Below, in pieces: positions 36,001-43,705 of a stretch of DNA of 64,000 bases. This DNA is from Argyresthia goedartella (taxonomy: Eukaryota; Arthropoda; Insecta; Lepidoptera; Argyresthiidae), in NCBI GenBank assembly GCA_949825045.1, contig OX463814.1, forward strand, positions 36,722,383 through 36,786,382, given 5' to 3'. A model generated the notes under the pieces. That model did not search any database and was not told where the DNA came from. It saw only the letters and a program-made list of their open reading frames with translations. Position 1 is the first letter of the stretch, and each line of letters opens with the position of its first letter. A program made the position numbers and the translations under genes.

Positions 36001-39000
36001 ACATGATATTGATTTTGTAACATCTTAGTGTGACTTGTAATGAATATTATCAATAAATGATGTCTATGTCTATGTCTATGTCTATGATGATTGAACTAAA
36101 TATTATATAATAATAATAATACCTTGGACACTATTAACATACATTGATCTAGCCCTAAATAAGATTCCCGATGTATCTTGGGTACTAGACAACGATACAC
36201 ATACTCATATAGATATAATATTATACTTAGATAGATAAACAACCACAACTAGGGTACAGACATCCGTTCCCATCAAACAAATATTTGCCCCTACCGGGAT
36301 TCGAACCCGGGACCCTTGGCTTTGAAGGCAGGGTCATTGCTGACTCGGCCATTCGGGTCGTCTTAAACTCGGTGAGGTAACACGAACAAAAACTTCATTG
36401 TCATCATTGAGCAGGGTCATTGTCATTTTTTACAGTGGTCGAGTCCGTCGCAGCCAAAGACAGAGCTCGCTACTATATGCTGACCCAGTTCGGCTACCAA
36501 GCTGGAGGCCTCGTCATGACGCTCATAGCTTGGAACTTCCCCTACTTCAGGACATTCCTGAGAGTAGAGTACGCCCCGGCTCTACTGTTCATACTCTACC
36601 TATTCTTTCTCGATGAAAGTCCTCGCTGGTTACTGACCAAAGGTAGAAAGGATGAAGCTCTCGCCATATTAGAGAAGGCTGCAAAAATGAGCAAAGTTGA
36701 CATAGACAAAGGAATGTTAGAAAAAGTCAGCTGCGAGAAAGATGATGATATCCGAGACGTTGGTTATGTGGCGCTTTTAAAAACAACGTTTTCTTCAAAG
36801 GTTATTTTGAAAAGGTTCCTGATATGCCTGTTTTGGTGGACAACATGCACCTTTGTGAGTTACGGTGTGACGATAAACTCAGTGTTGCTTGCCGGTAACA
36901 AATATGTCAACTACGCATTACTAACGCTGGTAGATATACCAGCCAGTATAATCATGGGCTATGTGCTGATATACTTTAATAGAAAGAAGCCATTGTTTTT
37001 CTCGTTCCTCTGTGCGGCACTGTTTTTTATCATTCAGCCGTTTTTACCGAGCGGTACGTATACAATAGTGTATATTTTTATTACTTTTTTTCTTTCTTAT
37101 TTGCTTTATTTGAGGTGAATCTTGTCAGTAGGTAATTAGGGGTATGTGTCTAGGTTCACGGCCCTTTGATGTTGGAAAAAAGCCGCCCAAACTGCATTTA
37201 TAGCTCCATAGACTTTCTTAGAGATGAGACAATAGTCAGTTGGTTTGGGATAAAAATCTATTATAAATCCTTTTTCATCAATCATCAACCCATTTATTGG
37301 ATAATAACCCTGATATAAATGTTTTTCTAGAAAAACATGTATTTATGGTTGTAAGTCATTCATGTGCTTCTCGCGCCTACTTCCACACTTTCTTTATTTC
37401 ATTTGTGCCAGAAAGAAATGGAGCGCCCTTACTTTCCTACGGTATTACCATTGCTTTTCGGACAGCAATCAGCCCCTAAAATTTTGAAAATTGGCCACCT
37501 TAAGATACAGTTCATTTATTTCTTTGATTTCTCCCTAAAACTAAAGTCTTGACGTATTCACTTTGCTTCTTTTCAGCATTGTTTCTGAATTGCCTGCTTG
37601 AGCGATAGTTTTTAACAAGTGTCAAGTCCAGCGTTCACAAAGGCGCTTTATCTAAAAAGTTCATTGCAGATGGCGCTGGTGTCGTTGGAGGCTATCTATT
37701 TGTCAATGTTGTCAAATTCTATTTACTTCTTCTTAGAGTATTTGGCGGGCCGACTTCAGTTGAGGTTAATTTTACCTGCGTCAATTGCATTTGAAATATC
37801 ACGTGACGTGTTTTTGAACCTCATCTCAGATGAATGAAACTCTTTGCCTCCAACTACGCCAGCGCCACCAAGTGGGAGCAAAGGCGGACATATCTGTTAT
37901 TGTGACATCATCGGTGTTATCCGTAAAGTAAAGTCTTGTTAATAATCATTTGAATCCCGTCTAGATTTTGACGACAAACGCATTAGAATGACTATATTAC
38001 AAATTAGCTCAGGAAATTATAGACAAATTGTCGACCTATTAAAGAATACGTTTGTTAAAACATATACAAACTTGCCTTGATTTGATGAACAGCTACATCA
38101 GCCCGGTAAAAATAAAAACCACAACGCTAAAAAGTGAAGTGTTTTTTTTTAATTAGTCGTATTTATTTAGTTTGTTCAATAATTCCTATTCTCTTTTCAG
38201 ACATGGTGTGGCTATCGATGACCTTCTTCATGGCGGGCAAGTTCATGACGTCACTGTTCTTCAACATCGTGTACGTCATCACTTCGGAGCTGTTCCCCAC
38301 TTACACGAGGAACTCCATGCATGCCCTGTGCTCGTCGCTGGGCAGAGTCGGCTCTATACTGGCGCCGCAGACTCCGCTGCTGGTAAGTTGGTGTTTCATA
38401 AAGACGACTTGGCGTTGCGGTTTCGAAGCTCTGCTTCCCAAGCGAGAGGTCCCGGGTTCGAATCCCGGCTAGGGAAGAAGAAAAAATCCAGAGGTATTGG
38501 ATGTTTATATAGATCATAATTTATTTATTGCACAACTAATATACAGTAATAAGCAATATACAGACAACAAGACTTACATAAAAATAGTCATAAAAGGCGA
38601 GCTTATATATATAATAAGAGATCTCTTCCAGCAAAGCAAATTAGGATGAGAAAGTTCGATTGCTGAGCAGTGGCAGACCATGTGTACAACAATGTAATTT
38701 ACCTAAATAAATATTATAAAACAATATAAACTAAATGTACTAGTGCCTTCATAAATATGTATGTCTGTATGTGATTTCGCTGTTTCTGGTTCCCTACGAC
38801 ACAGGGTAAACAGGTGGACGTCCGAGAATTTATTTTGTTTTTTCGTGCTTCTAGGTGGCATACTGGAAGGGCTTCCCCTCCCTGTTGTTTGGATCAATGG
38901 CACTCATTGCGTCATTACTGACGCTCCTGGTACCGGACACGGGCGATGACGCGCTGCCAGACACCATCCACCAGGCCGAGGCGGTCGGCAGCAAGCCTGT

Positions 39001-39031
39001 GGTTTCATCATCATCAGCTAGTCAGTGTTGA
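21495..39031 (+). CDS. SLC22-like organic cation transporter (MFS), seven exons
   Basis: This is a complete multi-exon host gene. Exons: 21495-21667, 22107-22287, 33362-33462, 35662-35813, 36436-37053, 38201-38382, 38855-39031 (stop TGA). All introns are GT-AG, all phases agree, and the spliced frame is 527 codons, the usual size for SLC22/OCT-type carriers of the plasma membrane. Visible hallmarks are TM1 in exon 1, a Cys-rich extracellular loop with an NLT sequon in exon 2, GPMSDRVGRK across exons 3-4 (MFS motif between TM2 and TM3), VESVAAKDRAR and ESPRWLL in exon 5, and SELFPTYTRN in exon 6. About 12 membrane segments can be counted. The substrate cannot be deduced; relatives carry organic cations or carcinine. 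Intron 2 is 11 kb and full of transposons. The last exon end is tandemly duplicated. Confidence 0.9.
22107..22287 (+). CDS. Transporter exon 2 (large extracellular loop)
   Basis: It completes codon 58 and encodes the Cys-rich loop between TM1 and TM2 to residue 118: five cysteines, an NLT glycosylation sequon and the PCTEWTF stretch. The acceptor is TTGTGTTCCAG and the donor GTAAGT at 22288. This loop is diagnostic for SLC22-type carriers among MFS proteins. Confidence 0.88.
22330..23187. other. Intron 2, AT-rich stretch
   Basis: Nothing beyond short inverted motifs, such as TAGCTAAATTTGT at ~22888-22915, can be seen. The open frame at 22515-22715 has no domain. Confidence 0.35.
23188..23353. 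mobile_element. MITE-like element with TGTGTCACAA ends
   Basis: The left end contains TTTGTATTTGTGTCACAAGG and the right end, read in reverse, GTTGTATGTGTCACAAAGG. Similarity continues inward for ~35 bases (GAAGCAAAAT/GGAGCAAAAT). The centre carries an inverted repeat GATTCTAAGTTAGAATC. The target duplication could not be fixed. There is no coding capacity. It lies in intron 2 of the transporter. Confidence 0.5.
23354..24299. other. Intron 2, non-genic stretch
   Basis: This is an AT-rich sequence with no coding similarity. From 24070 to 24290 the base composition becomes more even, and fragments of dispersed repeats are likely, but none could be delimited. Confidence 0.3.
24300..24520. repeat. 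Dispersed repeat with CTTTTCCCATACGAGGTGGC start
   Basis: The segment at 24311-24420 resembles 31070-31170 (TTTCCCCATAGGCGGTGGC onward, then CATCGGTG and CTCACGAT). The end at 24440-24480 (ATAAATCTCTTATCTCATTGGT) resembles 32090-32122. The class is not clear. Confidence 0.4.
24551..24780 (+). repeat. GGGTTCCGTA-family repeat end
   Basis: It begins AGGGTTCCGTATC and directly abuts the truncated Helitron helicase relic. The opposite end motif, TACGGAACCC with the GC hairpin, appears at 28191-28230, so 24551-28230 may be one large copy that contains the helicase. Confidence 0.5.
24790..26600 (-). pseudogene. Helitron Rep/helicase relic (PIF1-like helicase)
   Basis: Minus-strand blocks appear in the correct Helitron order. 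CKYVNKGSDQAAFALAKKY and GRCLSSSEAVRRILGF then FPPVIHLAVHLYNDQRV lie at 26320-26590. LLYSKAPSYFVWHKNRF is at ~26190-26270. The linker LWKKYKDCLSEDYKRQVEIL is at ~25740-25880. The Walker A block DDPGGTGKSFLINLL is at ~25530-25590. The motif II-III block LLAGDYRQILSLVPRGTR is at ~25270-25350. The C-terminal helicase block, with ECAILTPKNDQ and YPVEFLNTLKPPGL, is at 24796-25131. Several stops and frameshifts inactivate it. The N-terminal HUH nuclease and the last helicase motifs are missing. Helitrons move by rolling-circle transposition. Confidence 0.85.
25367..25421. repeat. Perfect 23-bp inverted repeat with 9-base loop
   Basis: The arms 25367-25389 and 25399-25421 are perfectly complementary (core CCTTATATCTTGTA). 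Further partial copies of the same words follow to 25480. It interrupts the Helitron helicase between motif blocks, so it arose after the helicase decayed. Confidence 0.7.
26601..28230. repeat. Repeat ending in TACGGAACCC plus GC hairpin
   Basis: This stretch lacks coding similarity. It includes CTCACTCACTCATGATCATC (~26822), phrases such as GAGAGCTGAAATTTGGTACAG (~26875) and several CACCCC blocks typical of the long internal part of the GGTTCCGT repeat family. It ends GGTACGGAACCCTTGGTGCG at 28189-28208. Confidence 0.45.
28231..28769. other. Intron 2, AT-rich stretch
   Basis: I see no feature that can be supported here. Confidence 0.3.
28950..29320. repeat. Imperfect foldback element with a central perfect hairpin
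   Basis: The segment 28950-29015 (GATGGGCAGGACCGTCCCCA and onward) is complementary, with small indels, to 29275-29322 (read in reverse: GATGGGCACTGTCCTCAACC). Between them lies a perfect 22-bp hairpin, 29054-29075 with 29080-29101 and a CTAT loop. The structure looks like a non-autonomous foldback transposon in intron 2. No coding sequence is convincing; the minus-strand frame at 28774-29031 is within the arm. Confidence 0.55.
29323..29695. other. Intron 2 spacer
   Basis: No supported feature was seen. Short open frames on the minus strand here have no domain. Confidence 0.3.
29696..29848 (-). CDS. Orphan terminal-exon-like coding segment, unknown protein
   Basis: A minus-strand frame of about 50 codons reads KKNKDGPPHEYIELQNGYKR, continues through a Pro/Ala/Arg stretch and ends NVTFDFDT and TAA. 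It is markedly richer in G+C than its surroundings and has the look of a conserved acidic C-terminal tail of a real protein. Immediately upstream (higher coordinates) the 3' end of a family B LINE abuts it, so any splice acceptor is missing or destroyed. It could be a relic exon of another gene, a processed pseudogene tail, or sequence carried by a transposon. I do not recognise the protein. Confidence 0.35.
   Translation of the reverse strand, partial: FGKKNKDGPPHEYIELQNGYKRMERVPAPAQQRRTFAPGTQENVTFDFDT
29849..30890 (-). mobile_element. Family B LINE, 5'-truncated copy with 3' UTR
   Basis: The 3' end on the minus strand is marked by repeated TTTGGAA words at 29845-29862. The UTR contains CCACAGTGGTCCAATG (reverse reading) and an (AT)n run at 30010-30053. 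The ORF2 end is at 30128-30394 (LWGKAADIQTIFILQKRAI, DYLNDGTVWG), with upstream parts to ~30800 including LLNAGKTKC-like and FADD-region relics. It is frameshifted and inactive. Confidence 0.75.
30010..30053. repeat. (AT)n microsatellite
   Basis: An uninterrupted AT dinucleotide run of about 44 bases lies inside the 3' UTR of a family B LINE. Confidence 0.95.
30891..31269. repeat. Fragments of dispersed repeats
   Basis: 30895-30955 is a reverse-oriented fragment matching part of the GGTTCCGT repeat at ~42360-42415 (GTGTGAAAGTAGCCGCA). 31065-31180 resembles 24305-24420. Confidence 0.4.
31270..31620 (-). mobile_element. Probable retroelement 3' end with poly(A) (poly(T) on +)
   Basis: A run of about 20 T at 31274-31294 followed by AATCTTATTTATTTTATAAG looks like the poly(A) and 3' end of a minus-strand retroposed sequence. 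The rest, to ~31610, has no recognisable frame. The class is unknown. Confidence 0.35.
31621..32119. other. Intron 2 spacer with repeat fragments
   Basis: 31925-32110 contains the dispersed motif GTGTCATCCGAAACACGG and a TTAATTATCTCATTGGT end seen in other repeats. No gene is supported. Confidence 0.3.
32120..32790. repeat. Second copy of the 7.2-kb foldback-like repeat, reversed
   Basis: Read in reverse complement this matches 7222-7720 and part of the tandem array. It includes the TAAGGCTAAGGTATCGG edge, the CpG-rich stretch with GCGTCTGCGAGGACGCGCGG (+ strand reading), the small frame starting ATGGATGAG, and about one and a half 124-bp units at 32120-32330. Its frame has in-frame stops where the 7.6-kb copy does not. 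The 18-bp palindrome of the first copy is only half preserved. Confidence 0.75.
32862..32885. repeat. GGTTCCGT-family end fragment
   Basis: The motif GGTACGGAACCCTAAAAAC marks a short remnant of the repeat family end. Confidence 0.4.
32998..33300 (-). mobile_element. Family B LINE 3' end, strongly 5'-truncated
   Basis: The tail is (TAGTCAA)n at 32995-33021, then AGTTCTTTATTACTGTAG and the same 3' UTR as at 29860-30150, ending in the last codons of ORF2 (CCCATACAGTCCCGTCATTTA). It lies about 60 bases upstream of the transporter exon 3 acceptor. Confidence 0.75.
33362..33462 (+). CDS. Transporter exon 3 (TM2)
   Basis: It encodes FEIACHEWKR and then TM2 with LVGTVHSFAYMVGLL, ending at GPMSD plus two bases of an Arg codon. 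The acceptor is CTTTTTTCCAG and the donor GTAATG at 33463. It is 11 kb from exon 2 across a transposon-rich intron. Confidence 0.88.
33715..33960 (-). mobile_element. Family B LINE 3' UTR, strongly 5'-truncated
   Basis: It has the same start (AAAGTCAAAGTCAC, TTCTTTATTACTGTAG) and UTR words (TTGGACCACTGTGAGAG, TTTTTAGATCTCTTTTAAA) as the copy at 32998. It has no coding part. It is the third family B 3' end in this orientation within 4 kb. Confidence 0.7.
34169..35465 (-). mobile_element. Mariner (DD37D, maT-like), inactive copy
   Basis: The TIRs are CATAGTCAGGTCATAAG at the low-coordinate end and CACAGTCGGGTAATAAG (reverse reading) at the other, flanked by TA (34167-34168, 35466-35467). The length is 1297 bp. 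It lies in intron 3 of the transporter, opposite in strand to the related copy at 56642-57950. The transposase is broken (see the separate entry). Confidence 0.85.
34294..35328 (-). pseudogene. Mariner transposase, frameshifted
   Basis: The start is MEWTLKEDRVAFIALHRCGY at 35328, followed by the helix-turn-helix region and SRSGRPRSVRTPAV. A 4-base deletion near 34872, in the LFSDEKIF catalytic motif, shifts the frame for about 40 codons to a stop at 34744. A 2-base deletion nearby then brings the reading back to the original frame. The rest continues to the end with QQDSAPAH and SPDLSPLDY. Compared with the copy at 56785 it keeps a serine codon where that copy has a stop. It is inactive. Confidence 0.85.
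35662..35813 (+). CDS. Transporter exon 4 (TM3-TM4)
   Basis: It completes the Arg codon and continues VGRKAALIM, TM3 and TM4 (SSEFLESAFGDACSP). The phase-1 donor is GTATGT at 35814. Joined to exon 3 it yields the conserved SDRVGRK motif, which supports both splice sites. A mariner lies in the intron upstream (34169-35465). Confidence 0.88.
35930..36092 (+). mobile_element. LINE C 3' end, 5'-truncated, (ATGTCT)n tail
   Basis: It ends TCAATAAATGATGTCTATG and three further hexamers at 36060-36090. The same sequence is found in reverse at 46060-46130, the 3' end of LINE C. About 160 bases remain. It lies in intron 4 of the transporter. Confidence 0.65.
36110..36365 (-). mobile_element. tRNA-derived SINE, copy 2
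   Basis: The minus-strand head has CGAATGGCCGAGTCAGCAAT (A-box region) and GGGTTCGAATCCC (B box) at ~36290-36360. The body ends in GGGTACTAGACAACGATAC. It has the same organisation as 17195-17405. It lies just upstream of the exon 5 acceptor. Confidence 0.65.
36436..37053 (+). CDS. Transporter exon 5 (TM5-TM9 and central loop)
   Basis: This is the largest exon, at 618 bases. It encodes VVESVAAKDRAR, TM5 and TM6, the MFS motif ESPRWLLTKGR, the long cytoplasmic loop, TM7 (LICLFWWTTCTFVSYGV), the GNKYVNYALLTLVDIPA signature, TM8 and TM9. The acceptor is TTTTTTACAG and the donor GTACGT at 37054. An ATG at 36420, upstream of the splice site, is intronic and not the start. Confidence 0.9.
37054..38200. 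other. Intron 5, no other feature
   Basis: Short open frames at 37297-37837 have no domain. I see no transposon ends that I can support in this intron. Confidence 0.35.
38201..38382 (+). CDS. Transporter exon 6 (TM10-TM11)
   Basis: It encodes MVWLSMTFFMAGKF, FFNIVYVITSELFPTYTRN and GRVGSILAPQTPLL; the ELFPT-R motif is strongly conserved in SLC22 carriers. The acceptor is CTCTTTTCAG and the donor GTAAGT at 38383. A SINE head starts only ~20 bases into the following intron. Confidence 0.9.
38403..38745 (+). mobile_element. SINE-like element with B box and LINE-like body
   Basis: The head has AAGCGAGAGGTCCCGGGTTC and CGAATCCCGGC at 38440-38468. The body at 38512-38700 (TTTATTGCACA, AAGGCGAGCTTATAT, AAGAGATCTCTTCCAG) matches 45836-46000. 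The composite starts only ~20 bases after the exon 6 donor of the transporter. Confidence 0.5.
38855..39031 (+). CDS. Transporter exon 7 (TM12 and C-terminal tail)
   Basis: It encodes AYWKGFPSLLFGS, TM12 and the tail LPDTIHQAEAVGSKPVV, ending in SSSSASQC and TGA at 39029-39031. The acceptor is TCGTGCTTCTAG. The stop lies at the junction of a 110-base tandem duplication: the second unit carries an alternative ending (SKPVVSSS and TGA at 39124) that this frame does not reach. The ancestral stop was probably the downstream one. Confidence 0.85.
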   Translation: MAYWKGFPSLLFGSMALIASLLTLLVPDTGDDALPDTIHQAEAVGSKPVVSSSSASQC

Positions 39032-39126
39032 CGCGCCTGGTACCGGACACGCGGGACGATGCGCTACCAGGCAACATACACCAGGCCGAGGCGGTCGGCA
39101 GCAAGCCTGTGGTGTCATCATCATGA
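38921..39126 (+). repeat. 110-bp tandem duplication at the transporter 3' end
   Basis: Unit 1 is 38921-39030 and unit 2 is 39031-39126. They share CCTGGTACCGGACAC and CACCAGGCCGAGGCGGTCGG and differ at about ten positions. The period is 110, not a multiple of three. The exon 7 frame therefore ends at the unit junction (TGA 39029-39031), while unit 2 has its own in-phase TGA at 39124. Confidence 0.85.
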
Positions 39127-42118
39127 CATGATGGTCAGCACTGGCATGATGATGATGATGATGACAGTGCTGACCGGGGGGACACTACAACGTGTCATGC
39201 CGATTCAGTTTAGGACCTAAATGATCCGCAAAATTACCACAAACATCTCATAATTAAAACCAGTCTTCGTTCTAGGTAAACTAGTGGCGAAAAAAATCCT
39301 TATAAATATCGAACCCACATCAAAATTCACGAGAATCGGTTGAAAAATTCACCTGTAGAGGAGAACAGCCGGACTGAAATCCGGACAGAAATATAGAGAC
39401 GAATGCATTTTCACCCAAGCTGAAAAAAGACGCTACGCTCGGTCAAAAAAGCCCAGTCGGTATGGAGTAATGGAATGGAAGTTTTTGCCATGGTGATTTT
39501 ATTGTTTTGAACGTAATCTGAATCGCTATAAAAGTTGTGGTAACCCCCGCTACCATTTAATCTCTTGGCCCTCAAGAGGAAAAAGCAGTCCTGATTGACA
39601 GAAGTCACCTAGATGTTTGGCTGACAGCAAGCGGGTCGATTTCTGTGATTCATATGGTATTATGATAAGTCTCTCCTTCTAAAGTTGTGCATACACATCG
39701 TAGGTTCCGACATCGAAAGCTCATGACAGACTTTCCATCCAACGGAGACATATATACAGGAGTAGATAAACATAACATATCATTGAATAAACGCTTATCT
39801 TATCTTATCTTAACATAACTTTCTAAGCAAACTTCTTTATGTGAAGATCATATGCAACAAATCTTGCAAACGTAATTTAAACTTGTAAATATATTTTGTC
39901 TTTTGCATAAGGGACTGAGACTATTTATAATACCTTTATTATATAAATTTAGATATAATTTGTGTGCTCTTTACGTGGTTCCTTCCTTCACAAAATTTTG
40001 CGTTCATAATATTAATGATTTTCTGTTTTTCCTGGTAGAACTATCGCACTGCAGATTCTTGTTTCTTAAAAATTCAAAAAGTCGCTGTTTTTGGTTTCTC
40101 CCAATCCGTGGGCCATATGTAAAAATGTATGTCTGTATATAAATGTTATGTTATTCAATTACGAGTATTAGCTATCTATTTATTTTGTCTGTTTAAGTTT
40201 TGTCCTATAGAGGAAATAGTATAAAGATTTAAAAAAGAACGAATATTATATCTTATACCAAACTAGACATCTTGAAACTCAATCAGATTCGTATGCAGAG
40301 CCTACCCAACCCTTCTGTGGTATCCGATCTGCAGTAAGTCACGTCACGTCGGATCTCGATAGAAACTTGAGCTCCGTCGTTTTGGATTAGGACTACAGGG
40401 TGTGAGATGCAAGATGTTCTGAGACATGGGTAATACAGAACCTACATTATATTTTATTTTGGCTCTTATTTTAACTTATATCATGTCGAATAGAGCATCT
40501 TAAAACATCTAAATCCTATTATTATTTCTTAATTTCGCAAATGTCACGTGTTTTCTAGATTTCACTGTATTTAGACAGGTTCTTGGAAATTTTAGTGTTT
40601 ATTTGTTAATATTTTTTGTAAATATTTTGTTGTTACTAGATAATTTCCCAGATAAAATTAATTACAGTTTGATTAAATAATATCCCCGTCAAGAATTATG
40701 CATTATGTGGTCACTTCCTGTTACGAAAATAGTTATTGTTAAAAAATGGCGCTTCCGGCGATTTATTTAAAAGATTAGGTTCTACATGTTTCTGCTTTCA
40801 GAATAAAATAAAATAAATTTGGATTCGATTGTTTCCGGTAAAATTATAAAAATCATGGAATCGGCATTTGTCATTCGTAATATAAATGTTAAACCCAATT
40901 AAGGAAATAGAAGTTACTTCGGCCAGCGTAAACGTGGACCCTGAAGCAACGGAAGTCAACTTTAGGTAGGAAACGAAAGGCAGCAAGAGAGTGCTAGATC
41001 CTCTAGTAGCTTTGAAAGGTCTAAGTGTGAACATAGTTTAGCGGAACTTTCAGTTTGATAATACTTATAATGTATCTATATTGTGAACAAGTATGATCTC
41101 AGTGTAAATGGAAGCTCTGTTTATGTCGTAATGTGATAGTATCCAGTGGTTTTTTCTTTCATCTCAGTATTGGCTACTTCGAGTAAATCAACTGAGTCGT
41201 ATGATGCAACGTATACTTACTGATGATGGATGATTACCAGATTATAAACGAGCATTGATGCCGATTGATCAGAGCACATAGGTCTATCCTGTATATTAAA
41301 TTATTCTTATCAACCTTGGGTTTGCTGGAAGAGATCTCTATTTAGAGATAAGCATGCCTTTGTAGATGTCCTTTCTGTTTATTATATCTTATGTTGTTTT
41401 ATGTGCAGTAAAGATATACGAAATTAATTTTAGTTGCTTCAAGAGATATTTATAAATTCATACAAAAAATCATGAATATTTAAGTAGTGATTCAGTTAGT
41501 TTGTTGAAAAATATGTAATGTGTAATCATACTTGTACATATAAAGTAGGCAACGACTGCTTTGCTGACCAAATAGAATTACGATCATGTCTATAGTAATT
41601 CTGTGTTTGGACAGACTAATAAACGGGTTAGATAAATATGTTTCACTCTATTGCTCGGAAATGTAGCAAAAGATGGTCAGTAATGGGGCCGCAAAATATT
41701 GAAGAATTAACCAGGACAAGAAAAACATTTCTGGCCTGTTTGAACAGGCAAGAAAAAACATTGTTGTCTTGTTTTAAACACTCACCTGCAGCTTGGGCCT
41801 CAAATTTACTTGTCCATCTATTTCCTCACTTTCCAGCCTCTACAATAATATACTATATTTTCACGTCACATTTCGTTTTATAGTTGCTCTTAAATATGTA
41901 ATATCAGTTTCACATGATGTAACCTTGGATGAGAATGCAAGTGAAATGCAGTGTACATAACATATTAGTTAACAAGAGAAATCTTGGACAATTGCAGTTA
42001 AAAGTTATTATAAGTTATAAGTTAACAGTAAGGATATTTCTAATCTCCTCATCAAAACTCATCAAAAGGATGAGTATTGTCGGAACAGATAAAAGTGAAT
42101 GAATGATTTACTCTCTTT
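39127..42118. other. Long non-genic stretch downstream of the transporter
   Basis: This contains the presumed 3' UTR of the transporter. AATAAA occurs at 39785-39790, next to a (CTTAT)n tail that looks like a retroelement end, so it may not be the true poly(A) signal. The rest is AT-rich with scattered short open frames (for example 41638-41883) lacking any recognised domain. Confidence 0.35.
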
Positions 42119-42521
42119 AGGGTTCCTTACCCGAAGGGTGCCAAACGGGACCCTGTTACTAAGCCTCCGCTGTACGTCCGTCCGTCCGTCCGCCTGTCAC
42201 TAGGCTGTATCTCATGAACCGTGCTAGTAAGACAGTTGAAATTTTCACAGATGATGTATTTATGTTGCCGCTATAACAACAAAACTAAAAAAAATAAAAA
42301 AAAAATACAACATTTCTTACATAATACAACAATTCTTTCAAATGCAAACTTATCAATGCACCAGATTATGTACATGGAGTGTGAAAGTAGCCGCATCAAT
42401 GAATACGTAAACATTATTTTGCTATGTAACATCCAAACTATTCACTCCACACCATCCCTACCATTGTACGGTGGTACGGAACCCTTCTTGAGCGAGTTCG
42501 ACACACACTTGCCTGTTTTTT
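42119..42521 (+). repeat. GGTTCCGT-family repeat, nearly complete ~400-bp copy
   Basis: It starts AGGGTTCCTTACCCGAAGGG, carries (GTCC)n at 42176-42190 and ends GGTACGGAACCCTTCTTGAG followed by GCGAGTTCGACACACACTTG. Both ends can be seen, and the GGTTCC/GGAACC pair forms short inverted ends. A family B LINE starts directly after it. Confidence 0.65.
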
Positions 42522-42529
42522 ACTGTCAA

Positions 42530-43452
42530 CGGCGTTAAATCTGATGGATCGGGAGTAAAAATTGGCGTTCCACAAGGTTCCATATTAGGCCCTTTTTTAT
42601 TCCTGGTATATATTAACATAGTGTTGTTTGCTGATGATACTTCACTGGTCTTCAAAGTTGAAAGACAAAAAGAAGATTTTGATGATGTTAATGGAGTCTT
42701 GTCTTTAACCTTGAATTGGTTCACAGTTAATAATTTATTATTAAATGCTAGTAAAACCAAATGTATCAAATTCTCACTTCCAAATGTCAGGCAAGTTGAG
42801 ACCAGTTTAGTGTTAGACAGCAGCACGTTAAAATTAGTAAATGACACGAAGTTTCTTGGAATAACCATTGATAGCAAATTGGAATGGGAACCCCACATAG
42901 ATGAATTCGCTGGTAAATTAAGTTCTGCAGCTTACTCTGTTAGGAACATGAGACAAAACACGGATGTGGCTACATCTAGGCTAGTATATTTTAGTTATTT
43001 TCATACTGTCATGTCCTATGGTATCTTGTTGTGAGCTGTTGTAAAGCAGCGGAAATTCAAACTATTTTATTTTACAGAAAAGAGCTATTCGAGCAATTTA
43101 TAATTTAAAACCCACAGACTCCTTATGAGAGCTTTTTAAAGAAATTGATATACCAACTCTAGCTGGTCAAATCATTTTCGAAAATATAATGCATGTACGC
43201 AAGAGGCTTAGGTACAACATGTTCCAAACTCAGTGATAGCTGTAATGTTAACCTAAGAAATAATCAAAGACTACTTGCGCCCCGGTTTAGACTCGCGAAG
43301 GTTAGCAATTCTTTCAAGGGTCAATGCATTTTCTAGTACAACAAGATACTTCTGGAGATCTTGAAATTACCATTTGAGCAATTTCAAAACCATGTTAAAG
43401 CGACTTTGTCGAAAAAGGGATAAGTATAACAATGTTCAAGATTACTTAAATG
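42530..43452 (+). mobile_element. Family B LINE, 5'- and 3'-truncated
   Basis: The RT is readable from KIGVPQGSILGPFLF (~42560) through LFADDTSLVFKVERQ (the FADD box at ~42630), LLNASKTKCIKFSLPN and LGITIDSKLEWEPH, to FSYFHTVMSYGILL at 43034. After a frameshift come the C-terminal block and DYLND at ~43440. It is inactive. It is followed head-on by an inverted copy. Confidence 0.75.
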
Positions 43453-43705
43453 ACCCTACATACATTATATTTTCGAAAATAATTTGACTAGCTAGAGTTG
43501 GTATGTCAATTTCTTTAAAAAGCTCTGTTAAGGAATCTGTTCGTTTTAAATTATAAATTGCTCGAATAGCTCTTTTCTGTAAAATAAAAATAGTTTGAAT
43601 ATCCGCTGCTTTCCCCCACAACAAGATACCATAGGACATGCATGACACTATGAAAGTAACTAAAATATACTAGCCTAGATGTAGCCACATCCGTGCTTTG
43701 TCTTT
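43453..43705 (-). mobile_element. Family B LINE fragment, inverted against the previous copy
   Basis: The minus-strand frame 43442-43648 reads MSYGILLWGKAADIQTIFIL to PTLASQIIFENIMYV, the same region as 43000-43200 on the + strand. The two fragments form an inverted repeat with ~260-base arms and a ~250-base spacer. Confidence 0.7.

Noticed and set aside
36285..36362. Possible tRNA gene (perfect B box GGGTTCGAATCCC)
   Set aside because: The acceptor stem does not pair and an AT-rich body with the same end is shared with 17195-17405, so it is a tRNA-derived SINE.
36420..36435. Alternative start ATG for the transporter upstream of exon 5
   Set aside because: It lies before a strong TTTTTTACAG acceptor and would discard TM1-TM4; the spliced seven-exon model keeps all family motifs.
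42530..43705. Twin-priming (5' inversion) of a LINE
   Set aside because: The inverted piece covers the same LINE region as the direct piece, whereas twin priming yields non-overlapping parts.
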